From the NCBI GenBank assembly GCA_017415485.1, contig JAFQGP010000060.1, forward strand, positions 1 to 36,209: a DNA stretch of 36,209 nt. Direction: 5' to 3'. Below the pieces are notes generated by a model that was not told the origin of the DNA, made no database searches, and was given only the letters and a program-made list of their open reading frames with translations. Every line of letters begins with the position of its first letter. Position 1 is the first letter of the stretch. Made by a program: the position numbers and the translations under genes. This document shows, one piece after another, positions 7,996-15,670 of this stretch. This DNA comes from Clostridia bacterium (lineage in GTDB: Bacteria; Bacillota; Clostridia; Oscillospirales; CAG-272).

Positions 7996-8111
7996 TATGG
8001 TAAAATTTCTTTTCAATAAAAAATTGAAACAGAACCATATAAATACACCAATATACATATCGAAGAATAATCTCATAATTCCTACTTTAATAATACATTT
8101 CTCCTCTCAAA
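7996..8111. other. AT-rich spacer without a gene
   Basis: Strongly AT-rich compared with the flanks. It holds a weak inverted repeat, TTTCAAT/ATTGAAA (8011-8017 and 8023-8029, 5-nt loop), that might end transcripts from 10046. No coding frame is convincing. Confidence 0.45.
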
Positions 8112-8167
8112 AGGAACGCTGTCTGTATCCTTATAAGGATATTCATACAGCGTTCGCGTGTTGTCAT
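8112..8167 (-). pseudogene. Broken 5' end of a second UroD gene
   Basis: Beginning with ATG at 8167, five nt after the stop of the preceding UroD gene and behind a GAGG ribosome site, the minus strand reads MTTRERCMNIL, identical to the start of the intact UroD gene at 6333. A 4-base deletion then shifts the frame. With the gap corrected, the text continues as YKDTDSVP, a typical UroD N-terminus, before similarity stops. As it stands the frame ends after about 26 codons. The rest of the gene is absent and AT-rich DNA follows. This is best read as the scar of a rearrangement that placed the AraC-corrinoid segment here. Confidence 0.75.
8121..8167 (-). repeat. Direct repeat copy B (UroD remnant)
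   Basis: 47-bp counterpart of 6283-6333 in the same orientation, differing by two substitutions and a 4-base deletion. Confidence 0.8.
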
Positions 8168-8172
8168 GCCGT

Positions 8173-9399
8173 TTACCTCGGATCGTAGTATTTGTCGAGC
8201 ACGTCGCTGACCGTTTGCGCCCAGACGATCAGGTTTTCGGGTCTGCCCGAGACCGTGCTGATGTCCTTGAGCACATAGTCATAAGCACAACCGTATTTAA
8301 TGCAAGCCTTGACGGTCTCCTCGACCTCGCGTTTTATGACGTCGGGGTCGGTGCTGATCGCCACGTGCGCGGGGTTCGGCTTTCTTGAAAGCACGTAGTC
8401 ACCGCCGATCTGCTCGGCGCATTTTTCGACGTTCGCCCAAGGGGAGCAGCCGATCTTTCGCAGATTTGGTATCTTTTTGAGCACGCCGATCTTATCGTCA
8501 AGCGGCTCGCAACATCCGTAATAAGTATATTTGAATCTCTTTGCGACCGAAAGCAGATAATCGACCTCGAATTCCTCGAACATTGCGGGCGAGATGACGC
8601 CAAAAGTCTGCGCCATACTGCGGCACCAAGTGGCAGTCAAGCCCTCGTCATCTAAGCCCGATACTTCTCCCGGTGTGCAATGAAGCGACGGGGTCGGGCA
8701 GACGTCGAGATTCTTTTCCACAAAATCGAGCTCTGCGTGCGCGGCGGAGACGTATTTTTTGATGATCTCGTGCAGGTATTCGGGGCGGTCGTACATATCC
8801 ATCAAGATCGGCTCAACTCCGCGCAGGCGGGTGATCTTATCCCACGGGGCGAAGTAAAAATAAGCATAGCCATATAGCTTGACGGGGATTGTGTCGCCAA
8901 GCAGGTCGGTATAAAACGCCATTCTCTCGGCGTCCTTGTCGGGGCGGAGCGTGAGAACGGGGTCGTGGAGCCGCTCAAGAGCGGACTCGTCCTCAAGGAT
9001 ATCCTCGAACTCGCGGGAGACGATGTTGTTGATCTCGTCGGTCCGCTTCATATCCGCGGTGACGGGTTCAAGTCCGATCCCCGTCGTTTCAACCGCGCGC
9101 TTGACGCGAAAAACGGGCTCATAAAGATTATCAGCCTTGAAATGCTCCATATAGTAGATAGCTTTTCTGAAATAGAGCTCGGTGTTCCGCGCGCCCTTGT
9201 CCTCGCAGATGCAGGTGAGCTCGCCGTGCGCGTTCATCTGATACCACGGGATCTCGTCAAGGATAACGGGCGGTCTTCCGGGCTTCAAGTCATTGGTGTC
9301 GCGAAAACGGCGAACCATCCTCTCCTGCTTTTCGGTGCAGACAAGCTCCATATATCGCTTTGCAAGCTCCCTGACGACATATCTGTCTTTTTCGGTCAT
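8173..9399 (-). CDS. UroD-like corrinoid-associated methyltransferase family protein
   Basis: Protein of 408 aa from the UroD/cobalamin-independent methionine-synthase-like superfamily. I recognise a conserved C-terminal half: YYGCCEPLDDKI (293-304), IPNLRKIGCSPWANVEK (310-326), SRKPNPAHVA (338-347) and VLKDISTVSGRP (376-387). This branch lacks the MtaA His-x-Cys motif; the Cys-Cys-Glu of GCCEPL (296-298) may take the metal or substrate role, which is inference. It lies 14 nt after a corrinoid protein gene and presumably works with that protein. Its substrate is unknown; methylated amines, aryl ethers and related compounds are candidates by family analogy only. No strong ribosome site was seen before the ATG. 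Confidence 0.8.
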   Translation of the reverse strand: MTEKDRYVVRELAKRYMELVCTEKQERMVRRFRDTNDLKPGRPPVILDEIPWYQMNAHGELTCICEDKGARNTELYFRKAIYYMEHFKADNLYEPVFRVKRAVETTGIGLEPVTADMKRTDEINNIVSREFEDILEDESALERLHDPVLTLRPDKDAERMAFYTDLLGDTIPVKLYGYAYFYFAPWDKITRLRGVEPILMDMYDRPEYLHEIIKKYVSAAHAELDFVEKNLDVCPTPSLHCTPGEVSGLDDEGLTATWCRSMAQTFGVISPAMFEEFEVDYLLSVAKRFKYTYYGCCEPLDDKIGVLKKIPNLRKIGCSPWANVEKCAEQIGGDYVLSRKPNPAHVAISTDPDVIKREVEETVKACIKYGCAYDYVLKDISTVSGRPENLIVWAQTVSDVLDKYYDPR

Positions 9400-9413
9400 A
9401 GCTTCAGATGGCT

Positions 9414-10046
9414 TTATTTGCAGAATTCAACAGCCGCGTCCGCAGCGCTTGCGGCGTCAACGGTATAGCAATCTGCGCCGATCTTCTTGCAGTAATCCTC
9501 GCTTACGGGCGCACCGCCGATCATGATCTTGACCTTGTCGCGGATGCCCGCCTCCTCTGCCTTCTTTACGACCTCCTCCATCACGCTCATAGTGGTGGTG
9601 AGAAGTGCCGAACAGCAGATGACCCGGCAATTCTGCTCGATAGCGGTCTGAACAAAGGTCTCGGGAGAAACGTCGGTGCCGAGGTCAACGACCTCAAGAC
9701 CCTTGCCCTCCATCATCATCTTTACAAGATTCTTTCCGATGTCGTGAAGGTCGCCCTGAACGGTGCCGATGCAGACCTTGCCGGTTGCGGTAACTCCGCT
9801 TGCGGCAAGAAGGGGCTTGAGGATCTGGGTGCCCATATTCATCGCGCGAGCCGCAACGAGAACCTCGGGGACATAGATCTCATTGGTCTTGAACTTTTCG
9901 CCGACAACGTTCATGCCCGCAAGAAGTCCCTCGTTGAGTATAATTTCGGGGCTGATGCCCTCCTCAACCGCCTGGGCAACGAGCTCCTTTACGATCTTGG
10001 CTTTACCCTTCTGAAGGTTTTCGGAAATATCGGTTAAAATAGACAT
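9414..10046 (-). CDS. Methyltransferase corrinoid (B12-binding) protein, copy B
   Basis: Free corrinoid protein of 210 aa. An N-terminal helical cap (about 1-85) is followed by a Rossmann-like B12-binding domain with GDLHDIGKN for the cobalt-ligating histidine, then SALLTTTM and GGAPV. Such proteins accept methyl on Co(I) and pass it to a second methyltransferase in the cytoplasm. It is about 87% identical to the corrinoid half of the AraC fusion, but its codons are more GC-rich. TAAGGAG stands about 8 nt before the ATG, and a near-perfect promoter lies just upstream. It is the first gene of the minus-strand locus. Confidence 0.93.
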   Translation of the reverse strand: MSILTDISENLQKGKAKIVKELVAQAVEEGISPEIILNEGLLAGMNVVGEKFKTNEIYVPEVLVAARAMNMGTQILKPLLAASGVTATGKVCIGTVQGDLHDIGKNLVKMMMEGKGLEVVDLGTDVSPETFVQTAIEQNCRVICCSALLTTTMSVMEEVVKKAEEAGIRDKVKIMIGGAPVSEDYCKKIGADCYTVDAASAADAAVEFCK

Positions 10047-10078
10047 GGATTATCTCCTTACAATAATTTATTACATTA

Positions 10079-10107
10079 ATTATATACTAACTCAAAAGAA
10101 ATTTCAA
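10079..10107 (-). promoter_or_regulatory. Sigma-A promoter for the corrinoid operon
   Basis: Minus-strand TTGAAA (10102-10107), 17-bp spacer, TATAAT (10079-10084). The predicted start near 10072 gives a leader of about 25 nt, leaving no room for a riboswitch. Confidence 0.75.
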
Positions 10108-10146
10108 TAGTATGTTCAAAAAAATATGCCCCGAAAAACATTTCTC

Positions 10147-10175
10147 TTGATATTTTTGATATTTTATGCTATAAT
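10147..10175 (+). promoter_or_regulatory. Sigma-A promoter for the 10207 lipoprotein gene
   Basis: TTGATA (10147-10152), 17-bp spacer, extended TGC-TATAAT (10170-10175). It is divergent from the corrinoid promoter, with about 40 bp between the two -35 boxes. Confidence 0.78.
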
Positions 10176-10206
10176 TAACCCAACCCAAAGTAAGGAAATC
10201 CTGACT

Positions 10207-11514
10207 ATGACACTAAAAAAGCTCATCACCTTAATTTTGATCCTTTTCTCACTTCTCTCGCTTTGCGCCTGCAAGCAGGGGGAAGCCGAACAGACAACCG
10301 AAACTGTGCCCGAAACCTCGGCAGAGCTCACCGAGCCCGCCGCGCCTACCGAGCTCGTCTTCATTGAGGACGGAAAGACCGGTTTTACCGTTATCCGCTC
10401 CGAGACCGCGCAGGGTTACTACCTTGATACCGCCGCGGTGGTAAACAAGAAGCTCAAAAGCCAATTATGCCCGGATATTAAAATAACCGATGATTGGCTC
10501 AATCCCCGCGAGCCGATGCCCGAAAACGTTCCCGAGCTGCTTCTTTTTGAAACCAATCGCGAGGAATCGAAGAAGGCACTTGCCGATCTTGACGTTGAGG
10601 GATATATGATCCGCGTGACCGATTGCAAGATCGTCATTGTCGGAACCTCGCCAGCCGCTTGCAACGAGGCACTTTACTGCTTCTTCGGCCGCCTCATCCC
10701 CGAGCATACCAAGGACGGAAGAATCGCTTTCCCGATCGGGCTCGAGATCAAAGAGGAATTCAAAGCGAGCGATTTTGACATTGGTCAAGCTCTGCGCGAG
10801 GGCAAAGAGCTTTGCGCGGATTTTGAGGTGATCTTCAATTACCGCGGCAAAGACGGCTTCAGCACCGCACAGGGTGCCGCCACCGATGGCAAATACGCCT
10901 ACGTCGTTATGAAGAAAAAGGAAGATAACGTTGAGACCGACCGCGTTGTCAAGATTGACATGGAAACGCTGCAGATCGTTCTTGAAAGCAAAGAAATGCC
11001 CCTCGACCACGCCAACGACATGACCTACGACCCCGTGAAGAAGCGGCTTGTCGTTGTCAATATGTTGAATAACCTGATCTCAATAATCGACCCCGAAACT
11101 CTTGAGCTTGTCGAGCAGAAGACGCCAGCTTACGGCACTTGGGGCGTGGGATACATAGACGGCGCCGAGCAATACGCCTTTCTCGCTTACGGTTCGCCGA
11201 GCGGACTTGTTATAACCGACAGCAACTTCGATCCCATCCGTTCATCGAAGCTTGCAGACACTACCGGCTACATCGGTCAGGGTATGGATGCCGACGCGAA
11301 ATACGCCTACGTCCCCCTCAGTCCCGACAGCGGCGCGAGGGACAATATCATCCAGATCTTCGACATCAAAACGGGTGAATATCTCGGCAAAGTTTCAGTA
11401 AAAACGTCGATGGAATCCGAATCTATGTTCCACATCGGCGACGATCATTACCTGCATTTCAACAGCCAAGGCTCAAAGATCGCAACGCTGGAATTTTATA
11501 TCAGATTTGAATAA
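10207..11514 (+). CDS. Secreted lipoprotein with propeller-like C-terminal repeats
   Basis: 435-aa protein with a lipoprotein signal peptide (MTLKKLITLILILFSLLSL then Cys-Ala-Cys); Cys22 is the likely lipidation site. A short Thr/Glu/Pro-rich linker follows. Residues about 45-180 resemble the alpha/beta N-terminal domain found on some glycan-active proteins (TGFTVIRSE, PELLLFETNREES). From about 200 to the end there are short beta units such as KYAYVVMKKKE, KIDMETLQIV, VVNMLNNLISIIDPETLEL and NIIQIFDIKTGEYLG, typical of a six- or seven-bladed propeller. An upstream in-frame ATG at 10126 lies before the predicted promoter, and AAGGAAA precedes the ATG at 10207, which decides the start. No enzyme motif was recognised. 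Confidence 0.75.
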   Translation: MTLKKLITLILILFSLLSLCACKQGEAEQTTETVPETSAELTEPAAPTELVFIEDGKTGFTVIRSETAQGYYLDTAAVVNKKLKSQLCPDIKITDDWLNPREPMPENVPELLLFETNREESKKALADLDVEGYMIRVTDCKIVIVGTSPAACNEALYCFFGRLIPEHTKDGRIAFPIGLEIKEEFKASDFDIGQALREGKELCADFEVIFNYRGKDGFSTAQGAATDGKYAYVVMKKKEDNVETDRVVKIDMETLQIVLESKEMPLDHANDMTYDPVKKRLVVVNMLNNLISIIDPETLELVEQKTPAYGTWGVGYIDGAEQYAFLAYGSPSGLVITDSNFDPIRSSKLADTTGYIGQGMDADAKYAYVPLSPDSGARDNIIQIFDIKTGEYLGKVSVKTSMESESMFHIGDDHYLHFNSQGSKIATLEFYIRFE

Positions 11515-11519
11515 AAAGC

Positions 11520-11545
11520 AAGGACTGACCCGCGGGGCAGTCCTT
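11520..11545. terminator. Shared terminator between convergent genes
   Basis: AAGGACTG (11520-11527) pairs with CAGTCCTT (11538-11545). On the minus strand the stem is followed by GCTTTTTA, a usable U-tract for the sulfatase gene; the plus side has a weaker tail. Confidence 0.65.
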
Positions 11546-11550
11546 TAGTA

Positions 11551-12975
11551 TTAATATCTTCCTATCCTGTTTTGTCCCGGTCTTTGAACGACGGCAGAGA
11601 CGTCGAAGGATCTTTTGAGCATATTGAAGCGCAGTTCGGTGTATGCGGGGTCGTACCAGAGGTTGTGCTCCTCGCGGGGGTCGGATTCCATATCGTAAAG
11701 CTCGCCGGTTTCGATGCCGTGGTAGACCACGAGCTTGTAGCGGCGGTCGCGGAACATTGTGGCATAAGCCGGGGGCTTTCCGGGTCCGAGGCAGGACCAA
11801 TAATACTCGGTGCGGACGTAGTCGCGCTCGATGCCCTCGCCGCCCTCCTCGGAAAGCGCGGCACAGAGGGAATGTCCGTGCGTATCGGGAAACTCGATGC
11901 CGCAAAGCTCGGCGATCGTGGGGGCGATGTCGGTATACTCGGTAATTCCCTTCACCACCTTGCCCGAGGCAAAACGCGCGGGGCAGGAGAAGATGAGCGG
12001 CACGCGCACCGCGCCGTCATAAAATCGGCAGCCCTTGTGCGTCAAGCCGTGGTCGCCGAGCATTTCGCCGTGGTCGGAGGAGAAGATGATGACGGTATCA
12101 TCTCGCAGACCGAGCTCGTCGATGACGTCGATGATGCGTCCGTAATGCGTGTCAACGATCTCGCAGGTGCCGTAATAGGACGCCTTGTTGCGGCGCATCA
12201 CGTCATCGGGCGCGTTTACACCCTTCGACTGATGATATGCATCCTTGAGCTGCTCGCCGAGGGTATAATCGGATTCGTTGAAGATCGGATCGGGAATATT
12301 TCGCGCGAGGTACTTTTCGATCAGATGTGTCGGCGCGTCATAAGGCGGGTGCGGGTCGAAGCAGTTTACGGACAGAAGCCAGGGCTCGTCCGACTCTGCG
12401 CGCTCACGGATGAACTTTTCGGCTTCCTGTGCCATCCAAGCGGTCTGACGAAGCTCGAGCGGCGCGTCCTCGCGGTACCAGAAATAGTCGCTCTTGCCGC
12501 TGTCGTTGGTCATAATGTCGCGGAAATTGACCCCCTTGCGTTTCAGCCACTCGCGGTATTCGTTGACACCCGATTCCATCTGATGTCCGCCCGAGAGGCT
12601 GTAAATGAAGGTCTCGTAACCGTCCTCGCCGCGCTCCTCGTAGCCGCGCCAGGCGGTTGTGATGTGGAGCTTACCGATGTTTCCACAATGATAGCCCGAG
12701 TCGGCGAGCGCCTTGGTAATGAGGGTACAATGCTCGGGCAGATTGTCGCCGCCAAGGATATTGGCATTGATCGCCGAGGGATATTTGCCCGTCAAAAAGC
12801 TCGATCTGCTCGGCGTGCAGACGGGATTTTGCACGTAAGCCTTGTCAAAAGCCACCCCCTCGCGGCAAAGCCTGTCGAGATTCGGCGTGTCAATATATTC
12901 GTTTCCAAGCGCGCGGATAGTGTCATATCTCTGCTGATCGGCGCAAAGCCAGAGAATGTTCGGTCTTTTTTTCAT
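11551..12975 (-). CDS. Cys-type (formylglycine) sulfatase
   Basis: Type I sulfatase of the alkaline-phosphatase superfamily, 474 aa, with no signal peptide, so probably cytoplasmic. The modification motif is Cys53-Thr-Pro-Ser-Arg57 (VCTPSRSSFLTG), whose cysteine would be converted to formylglycine by an anaerobic radical-SAM maturase (not in this window). Other active-site features are Asp13-Gln14 near the N-terminus, GKLH (101-104), FDPHPPYD (206-213) and SSDHGEMLGDHGLTHKG (299-315) with Asp301, His302 and Lys314. The substrate is unknown; sulfated glycan fragments or small sulfate esters are family possibilities. GGAG lies about 9 nt before the ATG. Confidence 0.92.
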   Translation of the reverse strand: MKKRPNILWLCADQQRYDTIRALGNEYIDTPNLDRLCREGVAFDKAYVQNPVCTPSRSSFLTGKYPSAINANILGGDNLPEHCTLITKALADSGYHCGNIGKLHITTAWRGYEERGEDGYETFIYSLSGGHQMESGVNEYREWLKRKGVNFRDIMTNDSGKSDYFWYREDAPLELRQTAWMAQEAEKFIRERAESDEPWLLSVNCFDPHPPYDAPTHLIEKYLARNIPDPIFNESDYTLGEQLKDAYHQSKGVNAPDDVMRRNKASYYGTCEIVDTHYGRIIDVIDELGLRDDTVIIFSSDHGEMLGDHGLTHKGCRFYDGAVRVPLIFSCPARFASGKVVKGITEYTDIAPTIAELCGIEFPDTHGHSLCAALSEEGGEGIERDYVRTEYYWSCLGPGKPPAYATMFRDRRYKLVVYHGIETGELYDMESDPREEHNLWYDPAYTELRFNMLKRSFDVSAVVQRPGQNRIGRY

Positions 12976-13004
12976 TTTGGTTGCTCCATTTTGTTATTGG
13001 TTAT

Positions 13005-13013
13005 ATTATAGCA
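13005..13013 (-). promoter_or_regulatory. Extended -10 promoter for the sulfatase gene
   Basis: Minus-strand TGC-TATAAT. The -35 position (TTTCTT) is poor, so it relies on the extended -10. Confidence 0.5.
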
Positions 13014-13115
13014 TACTTTCGGCAAAAAAGAAAGATTTCTGCCCAATTTTCCGTGCAAATTACGGTTGCAACCCCAAATGCGAACGCCGGTTGCGCGGAT
13101 TCCACCTTGTAGTGG

Positions 13116-13144
13116 TTGAAAACGGGGCGGATTTATGCTATAAT
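13116..13144 (+). promoter_or_regulatory. Sigma-A promoter for the Xre-family regulator
   Basis: TTGAAA (13116-13121), 17-bp spacer, extended TGC-TATAAT (13139-13144), starting transcription about 25-30 nt before the ATG. Confidence 0.78.
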
Positions 13145-13177
13145 TGTGGCGAGATCAAACGAAAGGTAAAACGGAAA

Positions 13178-14113
13178 ATGGATAAATCAGCTACGCTTGG
13201 CGAAAGAATCTATAAATACCGCACCGCAATGGGGCTCTCGCAGCTCGAACTTTCCGAGCTTCTTGACGTTTCGCGCCAGTCGATCTCGAAATGGGAGACC
13301 GACGTTGCCGTGCCCGAGCTTTCAAAGCTTGTGAAGATGGCGGAGGTCTTCGGGGTCAGCCTCGATGCGCTCGTTCTCGGCAAAGAGGAGGAGGTGAAGG
13401 CAGAAGAAATCAAAGAAGAGCCCGCTCCCGCCGCGCCCGTATCGATCGCGGAGATACGCGAGCGAAGCCGCCTGAAAACGGGATTCGGATTCTGCTTTCT
13501 CGGCGTGGGAATACTGATCTCCTTCCTCATTCTGCTCCTCGCGGGCGATTTTCTTGCGGCTTTCATTCTTTTCGTTCCCTTCGGAGTTTCGGCATTCTTC
13601 TGCCTAAAGCAGTTCCGCCACGCTGCGCTTTGGTGCTTCGAATCCTGGTATTGCTGGATCGCGGCATACTTTTACTACGCCACGGGATGTCATTGGAACG
13701 CGTGGCTACCGAGGCTCATACATTTTCCCGAGCTCGGCATTGATATTCAAACTGTCATTTCGCTCGGATTCTTCCTTTTGCTCGTTTTCTTCATTTTTAT
13801 GACTGTTTTCGTCCACCGCAAGGAGAAAATTGAGCTTTCAAAGAAAAAGCATATCGTTCTTGCCATTGTTACCGCGCTTGCACTTCCGTTGAAGCATCTT
13901 GCTCTGTGGCTTATGCAGATCTTTTGGTTCGAGGTTGTGGCAAACGGAGATGCGGAATATTATGCCCGCGTGATCGCTATGAACTACCGCGCGCTCATTC
14001 TGACGCTTGAGTTCATCGTCGATCTCGCCTTCACCGTAACCTTCACCGCCTGCCTTGTGCCGACTTTCTATTGGCTGCGCGGGATGATGAAGAACAGAAA
14101 AGCGAGCAAATAG
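13178..14113 (+). CDS. Xre-family HTH regulator with C-terminal membrane domain
   Basis: 311 aa. Residues 8-62 form a Cro/C1-type helix-turn-helix with the clostridial signature GLSQLELSELLDVSRQSISK (19-38). A charged linker (65-98) leads to a membrane domain with about five or six hydrophobic helices (roughly 101-122, 124-142, 152-170, 189-212, 225-248, 272-298). It is therefore probably a membrane-tethered transcription regulator, a layout often seen beside transport or envelope genes in Firmicutes. The longer frame from 12956 crosses the promoter; the ATG at 13178 fits the promoter and the HTH start. Target genes are unknown; it has its own promoter and terminator. Confidence 0.85.
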   Translation: MDKSATLGERIYKYRTAMGLSQLELSELLDVSRQSISKWETDVAVPELSKLVKMAEVFGVSLDALVLGKEEEVKAEEIKEEPAPAAPVSIAEIRERSRLKTGFGFCFLGVGILISFLILLLAGDFLAAFILFVPFGVSAFFCLKQFRHAALWCFESWYCWIAAYFYYATGCHWNAWLPRLIHFPELGIDIQTVISLGFFLLLVFFIFMTVFVHRKEKIELSKKKHIVLAIVTALALPLKHLALWLMQIFWFEVVANGDAEYYARVIAMNYRALILTLEFIVDLAFTVTFTACLVPTFYWLRGMMKNRKASK

Positions 14114-14120
14114 CTAAAAA

Positions 14121-14160
14121 GCAGCAGAGGCTGTCACGAAATTGTGACAGCCTCTGCTGC
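14121..14160. terminator. Strong bidirectional terminator
   Basis: Perfect 17-bp stem (14121-14137 with 14144-14160), 6-nt loop, flanked by AAAAA before and TTTT after, so it can stop transcripts on either strand. Confidence 0.85.
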
Positions 14161-14202
14161 TTTTGCCAACGAATAATCACATAAAATTCAATAAAATCCG
14201 TA

Positions 14203-14343
14203 TTTTCGGTGGCTTTGCCGCCGAAAAAACACCTTTTAGGAGAGCAAGGCGAGCCCGCGCGCCGAGGGTAGCCGTAAAAATCAAAGATTTTTGCGGCGGC
14301 GATACGCGCGCGCCTTCAATTGTAAAACGTAGTTTTACAATTG
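14203..14343. repeat. Three-hairpin spacer element
   Basis: Three separate stem-loops: 14203-14227 (11-bp stem with one wobble pair), 14271-14297 (12-bp stem, AAA loop, one wobble) and 14317-14343 (perfect 12-bp stem, GTA loop). They are separated by GC-rich text. The last lies just after the stop of the dehydrogenase gene on the minus strand and could stabilise its 3' end; it lacks a T-run. Confidence 0.6.
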
Positions 14344-14347
14344 GATG

Positions 14348-15670
14348 TTATCCGAATACCTTCTCGCAAACCTCGTCGAGCTCGCCGATATCCCAGAGGA
14401 GTCTGGGAAGAACGTACTTATCTCTGATGTCCTTGGTGGACTTGAGGGTCATTGCGAGTGTGGAGGAGTCGAGTCCGATCGCTTCGAGAGTCTTCGGTGC
14501 CTCGATGGAATCAAGGATCGCCTCAAATTCCTCTACCGAGGGAAGCTCCTCGTCGATGATGCGGAGAATGTCATCCCACTTTTCAAGAATGACCTCGAGT
14601 CTTGCCGCGTGCTTGTCAAGATCATACTTCTTTTCCTTCGCCTCAAGCGCGATCATAGCCTCTGCGCCCTTGCCGACGAAGGTGCGAAGCTGTTCGCTCC
14701 AATCGGCAAAATCGAAGTTCTTTGCATAAGCGAGGGCCTTTTCGCGGTTGGGGGTGATGTTTTTGAGCTCCTGATAGCACTTGATGGTGTTGAGAGTGCC
14801 GAGGGCGACCTGCATACCGTGCGAGGATGTGGGAGTGCCGAAATCGAGGCCTCTCATATCCCAGATGTGGGAGAAATAATGCTCGACTCCGCCGCCGGGA
14901 CGCGAGCAGCCGGCATAGTCCATAGCCTTGCCGCAGTTGATAAGTCCCTCAAAGAGCATCTTCATGCTTTCGCTGTTGCGGTCAAGAAGACCCTTTGCGC
15001 CGTTTACGCAAGCGCGGAGCGACTGACGGGTGAATTCGGCAACTTCTTCGCAATAATACTCGCCGTTGATGAGATTTGAAAGTCTCCACTCGCAGATGCT
15101 GACATATTTTGCAAGCATATCGCCGAGTCCAGCCTTAGCCATATGTATCGGTGCGCCGTTCAGGATATTGATATCGCCGATGATAACGTCGGGTGACTTT
15201 GCGGGAACGGTCACCTTTACGCCGTCGATAGCCATGGAGGAACTGCCCGCAGCGTAGCCGTCCATAAATGCGGCAGAGGCAACGATCACGTAGGGGGTGT
15301 TTGTCTGATATGCGATGATCTTGCTGATATCATTGATAACACCCGAGCCGATCGAGATGATGATATCGCTCTTTGCGTCATAGTGCAGAACGAGAGAGCC
15401 GACGGCCTTTTCATCGGGCTCAAGGCGTCTTTCTTTAAAAATGTAAGAGGTGCAACAGATGCCCTCCGCCTCGAGCATAGCGGTGATCTTGTCGCCTGCG
15501 AGGGGATATGTGTTGATATCTCCGATGATGAATGCCTTTTTTGCGCCGTAAGCCTTGGCATAGCCGGGGATGGCGTTGATGGCGCCTTCCTCGATGGTGA
15601 CGTGTTCTACGGCGGTGGTATGGGTCTTTCCGCAAGCACAAACCTTTGCGGGATCAAAATTGAATGACAT
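14348..15670 (-). CDS. sn-glycerol-1-phosphate dehydrogenase-like (AraM/EgsA family) enzyme
   Basis: 440-aa member of the metal-dependent polyol dehydrogenase superfamily. It has a nucleotide-binding GSGVINDISK (108-117), AAFMDGYAAG (133-142), KAGLGDMLAKY (179-189), GGGVEHYFSHIWD (259-271) and SSHGMQVALGT (282-292). Asp184, His264 and His284 match the metal-ligand order and spacing of glycerol-1-phosphate dehydrogenases. The family interconverts dihydroxyacetone phosphate and sn-glycerol-1-phosphate using NAD(P)H. In bacteria (AraM of Bacillus) the product is not an archaeal lipid but feeds minor lipids or sugar metabolism. An AGGAGG site lies 8 nt before the ATG. Substrate assignment for this longer homologue is tentative. 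Confidence 0.82.
   Translation of the reverse strand: MSFNFDPAKVCACGKTHTTAVEHVTIEEGAINAIPGYAKAYGAKKAFIIGDINTYPLAGDKITAMLEAEGICCTSYIFKERRLEPDEKAVGSLVLHYDAKSDIIISIGSGVINDISKIIAYQTNTPYVIVASAAFMDGYAAGSSSMAIDGVKVTVPAKSPDVIIGDINILNGAPIHMAKAGLGDMLAKYVSICEWRLSNLINGEYYCEEVAEFTRQSLRACVNGAKGLLDRNSESMKMLFEGLINCGKAMDYAGCSRPGGGVEHYFSHIWDMRGLDFGTPTSSHGMQVALGTLNTIKCYQELKNITPNREKALAYAKNFDFADWSEQLRTFVGKGAEAMIALEAKEKKYDLDKHAARLEVILEKWDDILRIIDEELPSVEEFEAILDSIEAPKTLEAIGLDSSTLAMTLKSTKDIRDKYVLPRLLWDIGELDEVCEKVFG

Noticed and set aside
10047-10125. Cobalamin riboswitch before the corrinoid operon
   Set aside because: The promoter leaves a leader of only about 25 nt (about 70 nt for the AraC gene), far too short for a B12 aptamer of about 200 nt.
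11572-13011. 479-codon plus-strand open frame
   Set aside because: It is the complement of the sulfatase gene, whose active-site motifs are intact; long antisense frames are a by-product of GC-rich codon use.
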